A DNA stretch of 64,000 bases from CALVLD01 sp964467585 (lineage in GTDB: Bacteria > Bacillota > Clostridia > Christensenellales > CAG-138). The position numbers and the translations under genes were made by a program. Below, piece after piece: positions 8,659 through 17,663 of this stretch; position 1 is the stretch's first letter; each line of letters begins with the position of its first letter. The DNA is taken from NCBI GenBank assembly GCA_964467585.1, contig CAYXRF010000005.1:47299-111298 (forward strand), written 5' to 3'. The notes beneath the pieces are model-generated. The model worked only from the letters and a program-made list of their open reading frames with translations. It was not told where the DNA came from and ran no database searches.

Positions 8659-9494
8659 TGCAAAATGTCCTCTTTCATTGCAATGGCGGCGGCGCGTGCA
8701 AACTCAGCAAAGTCCGCACCCTCGGTTTTGCCCTTGTGGGCGCAGATTATCCCGCGTGAGGAGTTGACAACGCCGCAGATGCCGTTTTTGAAAAACAGTG
8801 CGACATCGCGTCCCGTGCCGCCCTGTGCGCCATAGCCGGGGATAAGAAAGAATGTGTGCGGCATACACTGACGGATGCTTTCGAATTCCTGCGGATATGT
8901 GCAGCCCGCAACAGCGCCTATCGCGGAAAATCCGCTGCCGTCCACAAACGAACCGCCCCAGTCCGAAGCACGATGCGCAACGGAAAGATACAGCGGCTTG
9001 CCTTCAACCTCAAGGTCTTGAAAATCTCCGCTTTGGGGGTTTGATGTTTTAACAAGCACAAATATTCCCTTGCCTTTTTTAAGATAATCATAATAGGGAG
9101 AAACGGCGTCCTCACCCATGTAGGCGTTTACGGTAAGCAAATCGGTTTCGAACTCCCCCGTAAAATGGGCGATCGCATATTGACGCGCCGTGGACGAGAC
9201 GTCGCCGCGCTTTGCGTCCGTTATTGCAATGCTGCCGCCCTCACGCACATATGCAAGCGTTTTGGCAAACGCCGCAAGCCCCGCCAAGCCCATTGACTCA
9301 TAACACGCTATCTGAAGCTTGTAGCAGCAGGCAATGTCGCGTGTGGCGTCTATTATCGCACGGTTGAACTCAAACACGCCCTGCTCCGTGGGAAGTCCCG
9401 CAAGACAGAGCGGCAGATAAGCCGGGATGGTATCCAATCCCACGCATATCGGCGTCTTTTTAACCGCTTCATTATACAAACGTTCCATTATCAT
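8649..9494 (-). CDS. pyrF: Orotidine 5'-phosphate decarboxylase
   Basis: This enzyme decarboxylates OMP to UMP. The protein is 281 residues, the long group-2 type found in actinobacteria and many clostridia. Motifs include PICVGLDTIPAYLP at the N-terminus and ITDAKRGDVSSTA (the D-x-K-x-x-D catalytic array, about residues 93-100), with LIPGYGAQGGTG near the C-terminus. The ATG at 9494 is preferred over the one at 9488 because GGAGGG lies about 10 nt upstream. It overlaps the end of pyrC by 23 bp, so the ribosome site is inside pyrC. Confidence 0.95.
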   Translation of the reverse strand: MIMERLYNEAVKKTPICVGLDTIPAYLPLCLAGLPTEQGVFEFNRAIIDATRDIACCYKLQIACYESMGLAGLAAFAKTLAYVREGGSIAITDAKRGDVSSTARQYAIAHFTGEFETDLLTVNAYMGEDAVSPYYDYLKKGKGIFVLVKTSNPQSGDFQDLEVEGKPLYLSVAHRASDWGGSFVDGSGFSAIGAVAGCTYPQEFESIRQCMPHTFFLIPGYGAQGGTGRDVALFFKNGICGVVNSSRGIICAHKGKTEGADFAEFARAAAIAMKEDILQWL

Positions 9495-10623
9495 AAACGA
9501 TTCTCCCTCCGATTATCATCATTTTGACGCGTCCCCGCAGCATTCGCCCTTCAAAGGGGGTGTTGTGAGAGCGCGAAAGCATCTCACTTTTTTTGACGAT
9601 CCATTGCTCATCGGGGTCAAAAACCATCATGTCGGCGTTCATGCCCGCTTCAAGCGTTCCGCAGCTTAAGCCCAGAAGCCTTGCGGGATTTTTTGATGCA
9701 AGCCGTGAAAGCAGACTTAGCGGCAGCCCGTTGTTTGAAAAAACACTCACGAACATACCCAGCGCATGGTCAAACGTGGATATGCCCGCCGCGCCGCGCA
9801 GCTTGTCCGCATCGGTATGCGGCGCGTGGTCGGTGGCAAGACAGTCCACCGTGCCGTCCCTGATTGCATCCGCCAGCGCAAGCGCATCCTCGTGAGTGCG
9901 CATGGGCGGGTTGACCGCGTAGCCGTTGTCCCATCCGAATATATGATGAGGCATAACCTCGCATGTGACGGGCAGACCTTCCCGCTTTGCCGCCCGAATA
10001 AGCCGAGCCGTCTTTTCAAGACTGATATGCCCAACGTGCAGCCGCCCGCCAACGCGCCGAACAAGCGCCAAATCCCTTTCAACAATCTCCGCCTCGGGCA
10101 TACAATGAGTGCTTACGATAAATCCGTATCGTGCGGAAGCCGCAAGCAGAGCTTCCATAAAGCTTTCGGACTGTATTGTATTGCCATCGTTGGATATAAT
10201 CGGCGTCACACGCGACAGCGCGGCATAGTCGGAGGCAATTTCGTCCGAAAGGCCTTTCCCTGCCGCAGCCGCCTGAATAAGACGGCACAGCCCCCGCGCT
10301 GCAGCCTTTTCTTCATTATACAAGACGGCGGAGGGGGTATCAACAACGGGAACGGTGTTTGCCATTGCACACACGGCGGAATAGCCGCCCGCGCAGGCGG
10401 CGCGCAGCCCCGTCTCGATAGTCTCCTTTTGCGTCTGACCGGGGTCGCGCAGATGGCAATGGGTATCCACCAGCGCGGGCATAAGCGTAAGCCCCGCAAT
10501 GTCGATTGTGCTGTCAACGGCAGAAAGCGTGTCCGCGCTTATCCGCCCGTTTTCAATGACAATATCGCATGGACGTTCGCCGCGATAATCCACGGCGATG
10601 CCGTTTGTAAGCCGTGTGCGCAT
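9472..10623 (-). CDS. pyrC: Dihydroorotase
   Basis: This is the amidohydrolase that closes carbamoyl-aspartate to dihydroorotate. The metal motif DTHCHLRDPG lies near residue 50; further ligands are suggested by STHCMPE, HVGHIS and CLATDHAPH (the C-terminal Asp). The frame stays open to 10794, but the real start is the ATG at 10623, which overlaps the pyrI stop by one base (TGATG) and gives a 383-residue protein, slightly shorter than the usual 420-430. Cytosolic, part of the pyr operon. Confidence 0.94.
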   Translation of the reverse strand: MRTRLTNGIAVDYRGERPCDIVIENGRISADTLSAVDSTIDIAGLTLMPALVDTHCHLRDPGQTQKETIETGLRAACAGGYSAVCAMANTVPVVDTPSAVLYNEEKAAARGLCRLIQAAAAGKGLSDEIASDYAALSRVTPIISNDGNTIQSESFMEALLAASARYGFIVSTHCMPEAEIVERDLALVRRVGGRLHVGHISLEKTARLIRAAKREGLPVTCEVMPHHIFGWDNGYAVNPPMRTHEDALALADAIRDGTVDCLATDHAPHTDADKLRGAAGISTFDHALGMFVSVFSNNGLPLSLLSRLASKNPARLLGLSCGTLEAGMNADMMVFDPDEQWIVKKSEMLSRSHNTPFEGRMLRGRVKMMIIGGRIVYDNGTFV

Positions 10624-11045
10624 CACAGGTGTGTCCGCGCTTCGCAGTATTCGCAGGCGTATTCCTTTGTTTCGGGATCCACAAGACGGAAGCAGACGTC
10701 CGAAACCTTCTGCTGATTGGTGATGCATCGGGGGTTTTTGCAGGTGAGTATTCCCGTCACCTGTTGGGGCAGCGAAAGGCTGACCTTGCCGCACAGCTCC
10801 CCGTTTTCAACATAATTGACGGTTACGCCCGGGTCGATAAGCCCCAGCACGTCAAGATTGAGATGCACGTCCGTCTCAATCTTTATGAGATCCTTTTTGC
10901 CCATCTTCACGCTGTCAACGTTGCGCATAAGCACAACGGTATCCTCCAAGCGGTCAAGCCCAAGCTGCTGAAATATTTTGTAGCCGTGGTTTGCCTTTAT
11001 GTGATCAAGCACAACGCCCTTTTTGATTTTTGAAACGTTTATCAT
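10623..11045 (-). CDS. pyrI: Aspartate carbamoyltransferase regulatory subunit
   Basis: This 140-residue protein has the N-terminal nucleotide-binding domain (GVVLDHI..NHGYKIFQQLGL; LIKIE) and the C-terminal zinc domain with four Cys (C..NPRC...ACEYC). In enterobacteria PyrI binds CTP or ATP and assembles with PyrB as the allosteric c6r6 ATCase. Its presence directly after pyrB (17-bp gap, GGAGGAC ribosome site) suggests ATCase here is also feedback-regulated; that is inference from the family. Confidence 0.94.
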   Translation of the reverse strand: MINVSKIKKGVVLDHIKANHGYKIFQQLGLDRLEDTVVLMRNVDSVKMGKKDLIKIETDVHLNLDVLGLIDPGVTVNYVENGELCGKVSLSLPQQVTGILTCKNPRCITNQQKVSDVCFRLVDPETKEYACEYCEARTHL

Positions 11046-11062
11046 AGCCCTTTGTCCTCCGT

Positions 11063-11983
11063 TTATTCAATACCAAGCAGCTTTAGTATCAACGCCATGC
11101 GCACATACATACCAAATTTTACCTGACGGAAGTATGCCGCGCGCGGGTCGCAATCCACCTCTACCGCAATTTCGTTAACGCGGGGCAGCGGATGCAGCAC
11201 TATCATGTTGGGCTTCGCAAGCCGCATTTTCTCTGCGGTGAGTATGAAAAAATCCTTCAGCCGCAGATATTCCTCCTCACTGACGAACCGCTCTCTTTGC
11301 ACCCTTGACATGTAAAGGATGTCAAGCTCGGGTATGCTGCCCTCAAGGTCGTCTGTTTCACGATAGGGGACGTTCGCAGCCTTAAGACAAGCCTTGACAT
11401 AATCGGGAACCTTCAGCTCCTGAGGAGAGATGAACACAAAGCGCATACCGCTGCACCTTGCAAGACAGGTTACAAGCGAGTGTATCGTGCGCCCAAACTT
11501 GAGGTCGCCGCATACGCCAATAGTAAGGTTGTCAAGCCTGCCCTCAAGACGGCGGATTGTCAAAAGATCCGTAAGCGTCTGAGTCGGGTGCATATGCCCG
11601 CCGTCCCCCGCGTTAATTACGGGACAATCGGCATAGCGGCTCATCAGCTTTGCCGTGCCCTCCTTGGGATGACGCACAGCTATAACGTCCGCATACTGCG
11701 AAACCGTTTTTGCACTGTCCGCAACCGTTTCACCCTTGGCGGTGCTGGACGTGGTTGGGTCCGAAAAGCCAATCACGCTGCCCCCCAAGCGCAGCATGGC
11801 GGCGTCAAAAGAGAACTTTGTGCGCGTTGACGGCTCATAAAAAAGACTTGCGAGTATCTTGCCCCGCGCTTTTTGCGAATACGCCTCGGGATTGTCGATA
11901 ATTTTGTCCGCAAGGTCGAGTATAGAGGATATCTCCTCCATTGAAAAATCGACGGGAGCAATCAGATTTCTGCCCTTTAACAC
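11063..11983 (-). CDS. pyrB: Aspartate carbamoyltransferase catalytic subunit
   Basis: The enzyme joins carbamoyl phosphate and aspartate, the committed step of pyrimidine synthesis. The 306-residue sequence shows the carbamoyl-phosphate motif YEPSTRTKFSF (about 49-59), the SSTAKGE loop, HPTQTL and HPLPRVNEI. The start is GTG at 11983, which overlaps the stop of the upstream leader ORF (GTGTTAA). A GAAAGGAAG ribosome site lies about 12 nt upstream, inside the leader. Expression is therefore probably controlled both by the leader attenuator and by coupling to leader translation. Confidence 0.95.
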   Translation of the reverse strand: MLKGRNLIAPVDFSMEEISSILDLADKIIDNPEAYSQKARGKILASLFYEPSTRTKFSFDAAMLRLGGSVIGFSDPTTSSTAKGETVADSAKTVSQYADVIAVRHPKEGTAKLMSRYADCPVINAGDGGHMHPTQTLTDLLTIRRLEGRLDNLTIGVCGDLKFGRTIHSLVTCLARCSGMRFVFISPQELKVPDYVKACLKAANVPYRETDDLEGSIPELDILYMSRVQRERFVSEEEYLRLKDFFILTAEKMRLAKPNMIVLHPLPRVNEIAVEVDCDPRAAYFRQVKFGMYVRMALILKLLGIE

Positions 11984-12129
11984 TTGTTTTCAACTTCCTT
12001 TCGCACTGTTTTTGGCAAATAAAAAACCGAAGAATTAAGATTCCTCGGTTGAAATGAAAAAAGGAAAAGCAAAGCCCACGTCGCGCCGACTGCACGTTTT
12101 TTGCGCTTTGCCTCAGCAACAGAAAGCAT
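11977..12129 (-). CDS. Putative pyr operon leader peptide (50 aa)
   Basis: This is a 50-codon ORF between the pyr promoter and pyrB. The ATG at 12129 has AAAGGGGG about 9 nt upstream. The peptide starts MLSVAEAKRKKRAVG, then the U-rich tract encodes LLFLFSF, and the frame runs straight through the terminator hairpin (RNLNSSVFYL) before stopping inside the pyrB start codon. E. coli PyrL has the same arrangement: basic N-terminus, Phe/Leu/Pro codons over a pause tract, then translation across the terminator. The peptide probably has no function of its own; its translation is the regulatory act. The function is inferred from architecture. Confidence 0.75.
   Translation of the reverse strand: MLSVAEAKRKKRAVGATWALLFLFSFQPRNLNSSVFYLPKTVRKEVENKC
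12021..12050 (-). terminator. pyr attenuator terminator inside the leader ORF
   Basis: On the minus strand an 11-bp stem (12050-12040 with 12035-12025, one G-U pair) with a 4-nt loop is followed by six U. It sits within the leader coding frame, about 40 nt upstream of the pyrB start, so a ribosome close behind RNA polymerase would prevent it from folding. Confidence 0.85.
12051..12111 (-). promoter_or_regulatory. Pause hairpin and U-rich tract of the pyr attenuator
   Basis: On the minus strand a stem (12111-12105 with 12075-12069, GCAAAGC/GCTTTGC, with an inner ACGT/ACGT pairing at 12097-12094/12081-12078) is followed directly by a pyrimidine tract of CTTTTCCTTTTTTCATTTC type (12068-12051). 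In enterobacterial pyrBI this combination makes polymerase pause when UTP is low. No PyrR-binding consensus was recognised nearby. Confidence 0.7.
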
Positions 12130-12185
12130 ATGCCCATCCCCCTTTCGGATTTTAGGCGCATGCGTCCTCCGCAAAACGCCTTGCC

Positions 12186-12215
12186 ATTATAACCCGAAAG
12201 GTAGTACCTTGTCAA
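12186..12215 (-). promoter_or_regulatory. Sigma-A promoter of the pyr operon
   Basis: Read on the minus strand: TTGACA (12215-12210), an 18-bp spacer, TATAAT (12191-12186). Both hexamers match consensus. Predicted transcription start is near 12179, about 50 nt upstream of the leader ATG. The stretch from here to 12433 holds no recognisable gene. Confidence 0.85.
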
Positions 12216-12433
12216 CGGCAGAAAAAAGTATATTACCAATTTTAAAAATTCAGCAAACGCCAACGCGGCGTCCCCGCAAGCCCGCGGCCGTGATTGCTCG
12301 GTTAGATTTTTATCCCAAAGCCCCCCGCGCAAAATAAAAGGCTCGGGCGGCAGGCGCAAAAGGGGAGGGCGGTTTACCAAAATTACCCAACGCAAAAGCG
12401 TACAGATTTTTCTTTGCGGCGCATATTGACGGC

Positions 12434-12462
12434 TTGACATATTCATTCTTTAACATTATACT
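12434..12462 (+). promoter_or_regulatory. Sigma-A promoter of the subtilase gene
   Basis: TTGACA (12434-12439), 17-bp spacer, TATACT (12457-12462); an overlapping TATAAT follows at 12462. The predicted 5' UTR is about 90 nt and ends in an AGGGGGT ribosome site. Confidence 0.75.
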
Positions 12463-12562
12463 ATAATGGATTGAGTATCCGTGTCGCGGGTGTTGATGTT
12501 CTGCTCCCACGAGTGCGGGCGCAATACGACCCAAATACTATTTTATAGGGGGTAACGAAGAA

Positions 12563-15500
12563 ATGAAGAACACCGTAAAGCGTCTCCTTGCAGGTCTCGT
12601 TGTTCTGATGATGGTTCTGCCCGCGTGCATCAGCGCGCTGGCTATTGAGCCCAACGGTCAGTACAGCGGCACTTTGGAGGCAAAGACAGCCGTTTCCGTT
12701 AATACCGACGGTATCAGAAACGGCAAGACCTTCGCGGCGGCTGAGACCTCGGCTGTTGACGAAATTGCTGCCGACCAGGTCGTAACGATCATGGTTGAGC
12801 TCAAATCAGCTCCTGCAATGGAAGTATATGATGACTATAAAGACACCAATGCTTACACTCAGAAGCTTGAGACAGAGCAGGCGACCGCTATCAAAACGAT
12901 CGAGACCACTCTCGGCATCGATGTTGAGGTCAGCCACAATTACACCCTCCTGTTCAACGGCTTCTCCTTTGACGGCGAGTATCGTCTTGTCGAGCAGCTG
13001 AACAAGATTGACGGCGTTCGCGCTTTCGTCTCAATGGAGTGGAATTGTCCGGACATTCAGCTGTACAACAGCGCGGACATGGTCGGCGCGATTGCAGCTT
13101 GGGATTTGGATTACACAGGTGAGGGCGAAATCGTCGCCATCATCGACACGGGCCTTATGTGCAACCATCCCGCTTTCAGCGTCAATCCCGAAAATGCTCA
13201 CTTCACACAGGAAGATATCGCGGCTATCATCGCCGAGGGCAATCTTCAGGGCACAGGCGCTGCCAACATGACGGCGGCCCGCGTATATTACAGCGCAAAG
13301 GTTCCCTTCCGCTGGAATTACGTTACGGACACCTATCAGGTTGCGCACACCTATAACGATCACGGCACACACGTTGCCGGTATCGCTGCCGGTAACGGCG
13401 GTGAGATCGTCGGTATCGCAAAGGATGCTCAGATTGCTGCGATGCAGGTATTCGCATCCACCGGCGGAGCGTCTTGGAGCGACATCCTTCCCGCTCTTGA
13501 GGACTGCGTTGTGCTGGGCGTTGGCTCCGCTAACCTCTCCCTCGGTTCCGCGTGCGGCTTTACCGCATACTATGATGCGAGCTATGCCGCTGTATTTGAA
13601 AACCTCGTCAACGCGGGTGTAAACCTTGCTATGGCGGCTGGCAACGATTACAGCGCGGCTTACAACAATGCGTGGAACAACTATCAGCTTGCCATCAACC
13701 CCGATTACGGCACGGTTGGTTCCCCCTCCACATGGCCGGAGTCCCTCTCTGTTGCCTCTGTTGACAACACAATGAGCCTCGGCTACTACATCGAGTATAA
13801 CGACGTTATGTACTCCTACACGGAGAACACAGCCAACGCCGCGATTCTCCACACTGCTCTCGGCGGTCAGGATATTGAGTTTGTTGCAGTTCCCGGTTAC
13901 GGCGATGTTGACGATTACACAGGCATCGACGTCAACGGCAAGGTTGCTCTTATCTCCCGCGGCGACATCACATTCGTCGAAAAGGGTCAGAACGCCCAGG
14001 CGAACGGCGCTGTTGCGGCAATCATCTACAACAACACCACAGGCAATATCAACATGGCTACGGACGCCTCCATCACCATCCCCTACGTGTTCATCTCTCA
14101 GGATGCAGGTCAGGCGATGATCGCGGGTGAAGCCAACACCATGTTCATTTCCGACACGCAGGAGCTCGTAGCGGTTCCCGGCGGCGGTCAGCCCTCATCC
14201 TTCAGCAGCTGGGGCACAACGAGCGATCTGCACATCAAGCCCGAAATCGCTGCTCCCGGCGGCAATATCTATTCCGCAACATCCCCCAGCTTCAGCGGTG
14301 CGTATTATCAGGCATGGAACGGCACATCAATGGCGTGCCCGCACGTTGCCGGCGGTATGCTTATCGTCACCGAATATGTTGACGATATGTTCCCCAACTC
14401 CTCCTCCGCAGAGAAGCAGGTTCTTGTTGATTCCATCCTCATGAGCACGGCGAACCCCATTGTTGACAGCGCAGGCTCCTATGCCTCCGTCCGCAAGCAG
14501 GGCGCGGGACTCATGGATCTTGAGGGCGCGGTCACAACCACAGCTTACCTCTCAGTTGAGGGCAGCGTTCGTCCCAAGCTGGAGCTTGGCGATGATCCCG
14601 AAAAGACGGGCGAGTTCGTTCTTGCCTTCACAATCAACAACTTCGGTGATACCGACCTTGCCTATGACATAGTCCCCACCGTTGTTCTTGACGACCTTGT
14701 CGGTCTTGCATACGACCTTGACGGCAACCTTGTTGTCGGTTTCAGCCAGACAAGCTGGGATATCACCGAGTATTGCGAGTTTGAAAACGGTCTTACGGCG
14801 TATGTACCCGCGGGCGAAAGCGTTGATGTTGAGATCAATATCGCCTTCAGCGCGGACATGGCGGATTACATCAACTATTACTATACCAGCGGCGCCTATT
14901 TTGAGGGCTTCGTTGAGCTTTATGCCGCTCAGGGCATAATGGGCGATGTTAACGGTGACGGCAATGTTGACGGCACGGACGCTCTGCTTGTTATGCGTTA
15001 CGTTCTTAAGACATCCGAACTGGAGAGCCCCGCTCTTGCAGACGTCAACCATGACGGCAATGTCGACATGACAGACTCCCTGCTGCTCCAGCGCGCAGCT
15101 CTTTCACTCATGACCCTTGCCGAGACAGAGTTGACCGGTGCGGATCTTAACATCCCGTTCCTTGGCTTCTATGGCGATTGGAACTACTCCCCGATGCTTG
15201 ACGTTGGCTACTATTACGATGATTTCAGCCTTGCGTCTCAGCCCTATGCCAACACAATCGGCTCCTCAAAGGGCAGCACCATATTCGGTCTTGGTATCAA
15301 CCCCTATGTTGAAACCGAGGATATGTCCTACTACCTTGAGGATCGCAACGCTGTTTCTCCTAACGGCGACGGCTTTATGGAAACTGCGGACACTCTGTAT
15401 GTCGGCCTTATGAGAAACGCTCAGTACATGGCTTATGAGCTTTACGACGCCGACACAGGCGAGCTGCTCAACACCTTCACAGACGCCGAGGAGGTTCGCA

Positions 15501-17392
15501 AGGGCTTCTATTACGACAGTCTTGAGGCTTATTACCAGTGCGGCGTAAATCAGCTGATTATGCCCTCTTGGAACGCCGCTCAGTATGAAGGCCGCAACCT
15601 TATCATCCGCGTTGTTGCAGAGCTTTCAAACGACGGCTCCGTTACCACCAACCCCTACACCAACGAGGCGAACGCGCACGGCGAGTGGCTTATCCCCATC
15701 TATGTTGACGTTACCGCTCCCGTTGTTTCCGACGTTGTCGCGGGCGAAGGCACTATAACATTCAACATCACAGACGATCATTATGTCGCGTATGCCGGTT
15801 CTTGGAACGCGGGCGGCACGGCTGAAGAAGTCTACATGGAGACCTGCATTGAGGAGACCGGCGTGTTCGAAGACGAGCGTGCGGCCGTCACAAGCATCAC
15901 TCTTGCTGTTGAAGAAGGCTGCTACATCTGCGTTGCCGACTATGCCGGCAATGAGGGCGTATACTACTGGGACGGCACAACTCTTACCGCTGTTGAAGGC
16001 GGCTGGAGCAGCTACACCGGCAGCGGCTTCTCTCTCCCCGATGTTCAGTATTACGGCTATGGCACCAACCTCACCAACCAGGCTTGGCTGCGCGTCGCCA
16101 TTTCTGAAGTTGCAACCAACAACCTGTATTATGCGGGCGGCACCAGCACCGATTCTCACAATTACAAGGCGGGCTGCTACACCGGCACATATGTTTACGG
16201 TATTGACGGCAACAACAATCTGTATCGCTATGACGCAACCGTAATCAGCTCATGGGGTTCCATACAGAGCCTCGGCAACATCGGCACAACCGATTACTCC
16301 GTAACAGAAATGTGCTATGACCGCACAACTGACACCCTTTACATCGTAACGGGCGCGGGCAACCTCTATTCCCTTGATCCCGCAACCCTTACCACCACAT
16401 TGGTATGTCAGGCACAGTACGGCATCATCGCCATTGACTTTGACCTTGACGGAACCTGCTACATTGTCGATGCTTACGGTTATCTTGGAAGGCTCGATAT
16501 CACCACAGGCACCGCCGTGGATATTGCCGACTTGGGCGTTGTTCCCGTAAACAATGCGGGTCAGTTCTACATCCAGAGCGGCTGCGTGCGCAACGGTTAC
16601 TTCTATTGGGATTCTCTCCCCGCAAGCGCAACCATGTATGCGGACAGCTCTGTTATAGTTGCTAAGTGCTCCTCCGGCGAATACCAGAGCCTTGGCGCAT
16701 GCGGCGGCGGCATACTGCTTGCCGGCACATTCGTTTGGGAGTACGAGCTTCCCGCTGCTTCCGTTGACACGGTTGATTGGTATGAGAACTTTGAGGGCGC
16801 TGTTGATTGGTCAACGCTTGACGCTGACGGCGACGGCAACAACTGGGTTCTTGAGTATCAGACCAGCGGTCAGTATTATGACGGCAGCAAAACCATCGTA
16901 AGCTATTCGTGGAATCAAGAGATTCTCTATCCCGATAACTGGATTATCTCCCCCGATTTCTCAATCGCCAACGATGGCAACAACAAGTATCTGAGCTTCT
17001 GGGTATCCAGCCGCAACACGGGCGCGGGCGCTGATATTGCCGAGCATTATCAGGTTCTTATCGCTCCCGCGGGCAGCACAAACACGTCTGCCTTCACCGT
17101 GATATACGAAACCACCATGGATACTGCGGACTTGACCGAGCATGTCATCAATGTTACGGCATATGCCGGACAGGACGTCATGATCGCGTTCCGTCACTTT
17201 GACTGCTTCGACCAGTATACCCTTATAATCGACGCCGTTGGCGTTGGCAACTGGATTGGTTCGGGCGAAGGCCCCACCTCCGCGGCAGGCTCCGCTTGCG
17301 ATGTTTCAATCGCTATCGGCTATACACCTGTTGTCGCCGTTGTTCCCGCTGTTGAAAAGCAGGGCAGGGTTCAGGGCGAGCTTGCGGACTGA
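12563..17392 (+). CDS. Secreted S8 subtilisin-like protease with internal dockerin
   Basis: A 1609-residue secreted multidomain protease. Order: signal peptide (1-27), I9-type propeptide (about 70-165), S8 catalytic domain with Asp195 (IIDTG), His267 (HGTHVAG), oxyanion Asn361 and Ser589 (GTSMACP), and a PA domain inserted at about 430-530. An Fn3-like domain of the C5a-peptidase/lactocepin type follows (about 670-790). A type I dockerin (about 793-855) has two Ca loops (DVNGDGNVDGTD, DVNHDGNVDMTD). The C5a-type fold resumes with LNIPFLGFYGDW. Then come a FlgD-like repeat, an Ig-like domain, a beta-propeller-like stretch (about 1190-1400) and a C-terminal jelly-roll adhesin-like domain (about 1410-1570). 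No sortase motif is seen, so attachment would be through dockerin-cohesin binding. Confidence 0.92.
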   Translation: MKNTVKRLLAGLVVLMMVLPACISALAIEPNGQYSGTLEAKTAVSVNTDGIRNGKTFAAAETSAVDEIAADQVVTIMVELKSAPAMEVYDDYKDTNAYTQKLETEQATAIKTIETTLGIDVEVSHNYTLLFNGFSFDGEYRLVEQLNKIDGVRAFVSMEWNCPDIQLYNSADMVGAIAAWDLDYTGEGEIVAIIDTGLMCNHPAFSVNPENAHFTQEDIAAIIAEGNLQGTGAANMTAARVYYSAKVPFRWNYVTDTYQVAHTYNDHGTHVAGIAAGNGGEIVGIAKDAQIAAMQVFASTGGASWSDILPALEDCVVLGVGSANLSLGSACGFTAYYDASYAAVFENLVNAGVNLAMAAGNDYSAAYNNAWNNYQLAINPDYGTVGSPSTWPESLSVASVDNTMSLGYYIEYNDVMYSYTENTANAAILHTALGGQDIEFVAVPGYGDVDDYTGIDVNGKVALISRGDITFVEKGQNAQANGAVAAIIYNNTTGNINMATDASITIPYVFISQDAGQAMIAGEANTMFISDTQELVAVPGGGQPSSFSSWGTTSDLHIKPEIAAPGGNIYSATSPSFSGAYYQAWNGTSMACPHVAGGMLIVTEYVDDMFPNSSSAEKQVLVDSILMSTANPIVDSAGSYASVRKQGAGLMDLEGAVTTTAYLSVEGSVRPKLELGDDPEKTGEFVLAFTINNFGDTDLAYDIVPTVVLDDLVGLAYDLDGNLVVGFSQTSWDITEYCEFENGLTAYVPAGESVDVEINIAFSADMADYINYYYTSGAYFEGFVELYAAQGIMGDVNGDGNVDGTDALLVMRYVLKTSELESPALADVNHDGNVDMTDSLLLQRAALSLMTLAETELTGADLNIPFLGFYGDWNYSPMLDVGYYYDDFSLASQPYANTIGSSKGSTIFGLGINPYVETEDMSYYLEDRNAVSPNGDGFMETADTLYVGLMRNAQYMAYELYDADTGELLNTFTDAEEVRKGFYYDSLEAYYQCGVNQLIMPSWNAAQYEGRNLIIRVVAELSNDGSVTTNPYTNEANAHGEWLIPIYVDVTAPVVSDVVAGEGTITFNITDDHYVAYAGSWNAGGTAEEVYMETCIEETGVFEDERAAVTSITLAVEEGCYICVADYAGNEGVYYWDGTTLTAVEGGWSSYTGSGFSLPDVQYYGYGTNLTNQAWLRVAISEVATNNLYYAGGTSTDSHNYKAGCYTGTYVYGIDGNNNLYRYDATVISSWGSIQSLGNIGTTDYSVTEMCYDRTTDTLYIVTGAGNLYSLDPATLTTTLVCQAQYGIIAIDFDLDGTCYIVDAYGYLGRLDITTGTAVDIADLGVVPVNNAGQFYIQSGCVRNGYFYWDSLPASATMYADSSVIVAKCSSGEYQSLGACGGGILLAGTFVWEYELPAASVDTVDWYENFEGAVDWSTLDADGDGNNWVLEYQTSGQYYDGSKTIVSYSWNQEILYPDNWIISPDFSIANDGNNKYLSFWVSSRNTGAGADIAEHYQVLIAPAGSTNTSAFTVIYETTMDTADLTEHVINVTAYAGQDVMIAFRHFDCFDQYTLIIDAVGVGNWIGSGEGPTSAAGSACDVSIAIGYTPVVAVVPAVEKQGRVQGELAD

Positions 17393-17421
17393 TTGAATTA
17401 AATCGGCAAACTTAAAAATAT

Positions 17422-17501
17422 CCGCCGCGCCCAAGGCACAGAAAAACCGGCGCGGCGGGTGAAGAAAGCAAGGGCTGTTGCGGCAATCGCCGCGGCAGCC
17501 C
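17422..17501 (+). terminator. Two GC-rich hairpins after the subtilase
   Basis: A 10-bp stem at 17422-17431/17449-17458 and a second stem at 17472-17477/17496-17501 lie 30-110 bp past the stop. Neither has a clean U tract. The remaining gap to 17660 is AT-rich and shows no gene. Confidence 0.4.
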
Positions 17502-17663
17502 GTGTTATATTGCCGGCATTGCCACTCGGCGTGCGCTTCAAAAAAACGACTCATACATACTAAAATTGTGACACAAATATGTACAGATTTTATCAAAATG
17601 TCGCTTCGACGTCAAAATTATATAAAAGGTATCATAAAAATGGTAAATAATGTGAAAAAATAG

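Noticed and set aside
9472..10794. A 440-residue version of PyrC
   Set aside because: The extra N-terminal 57 codons overlap pyrI and are not dihydroorotase-like; the TGATG joint at 10623 marks the start.
11835..12446. 203-codon frame across the pyr leader (MGICFLLLRQ... after its inner Met)
   Set aside because: It shares the leader region in another frame, but its inner ATG is only about 2 nt from the G-rich ribosome site and it runs deep into pyrB, so the 12129 frame is a better leader.
12434..12467. TATAAT at 12462 as the -10 with the TTGACA at 12434
   Set aside because: The spacer would be 22 bp; TATACT at 12457 gives 17 bp and is preferred.
13031..13852. 273-codon minus-strand frame inside the subtilase gene
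   Set aside because: A shadow of a strongly codon-biased gene; the plus-strand protein has clear catalytic motifs.
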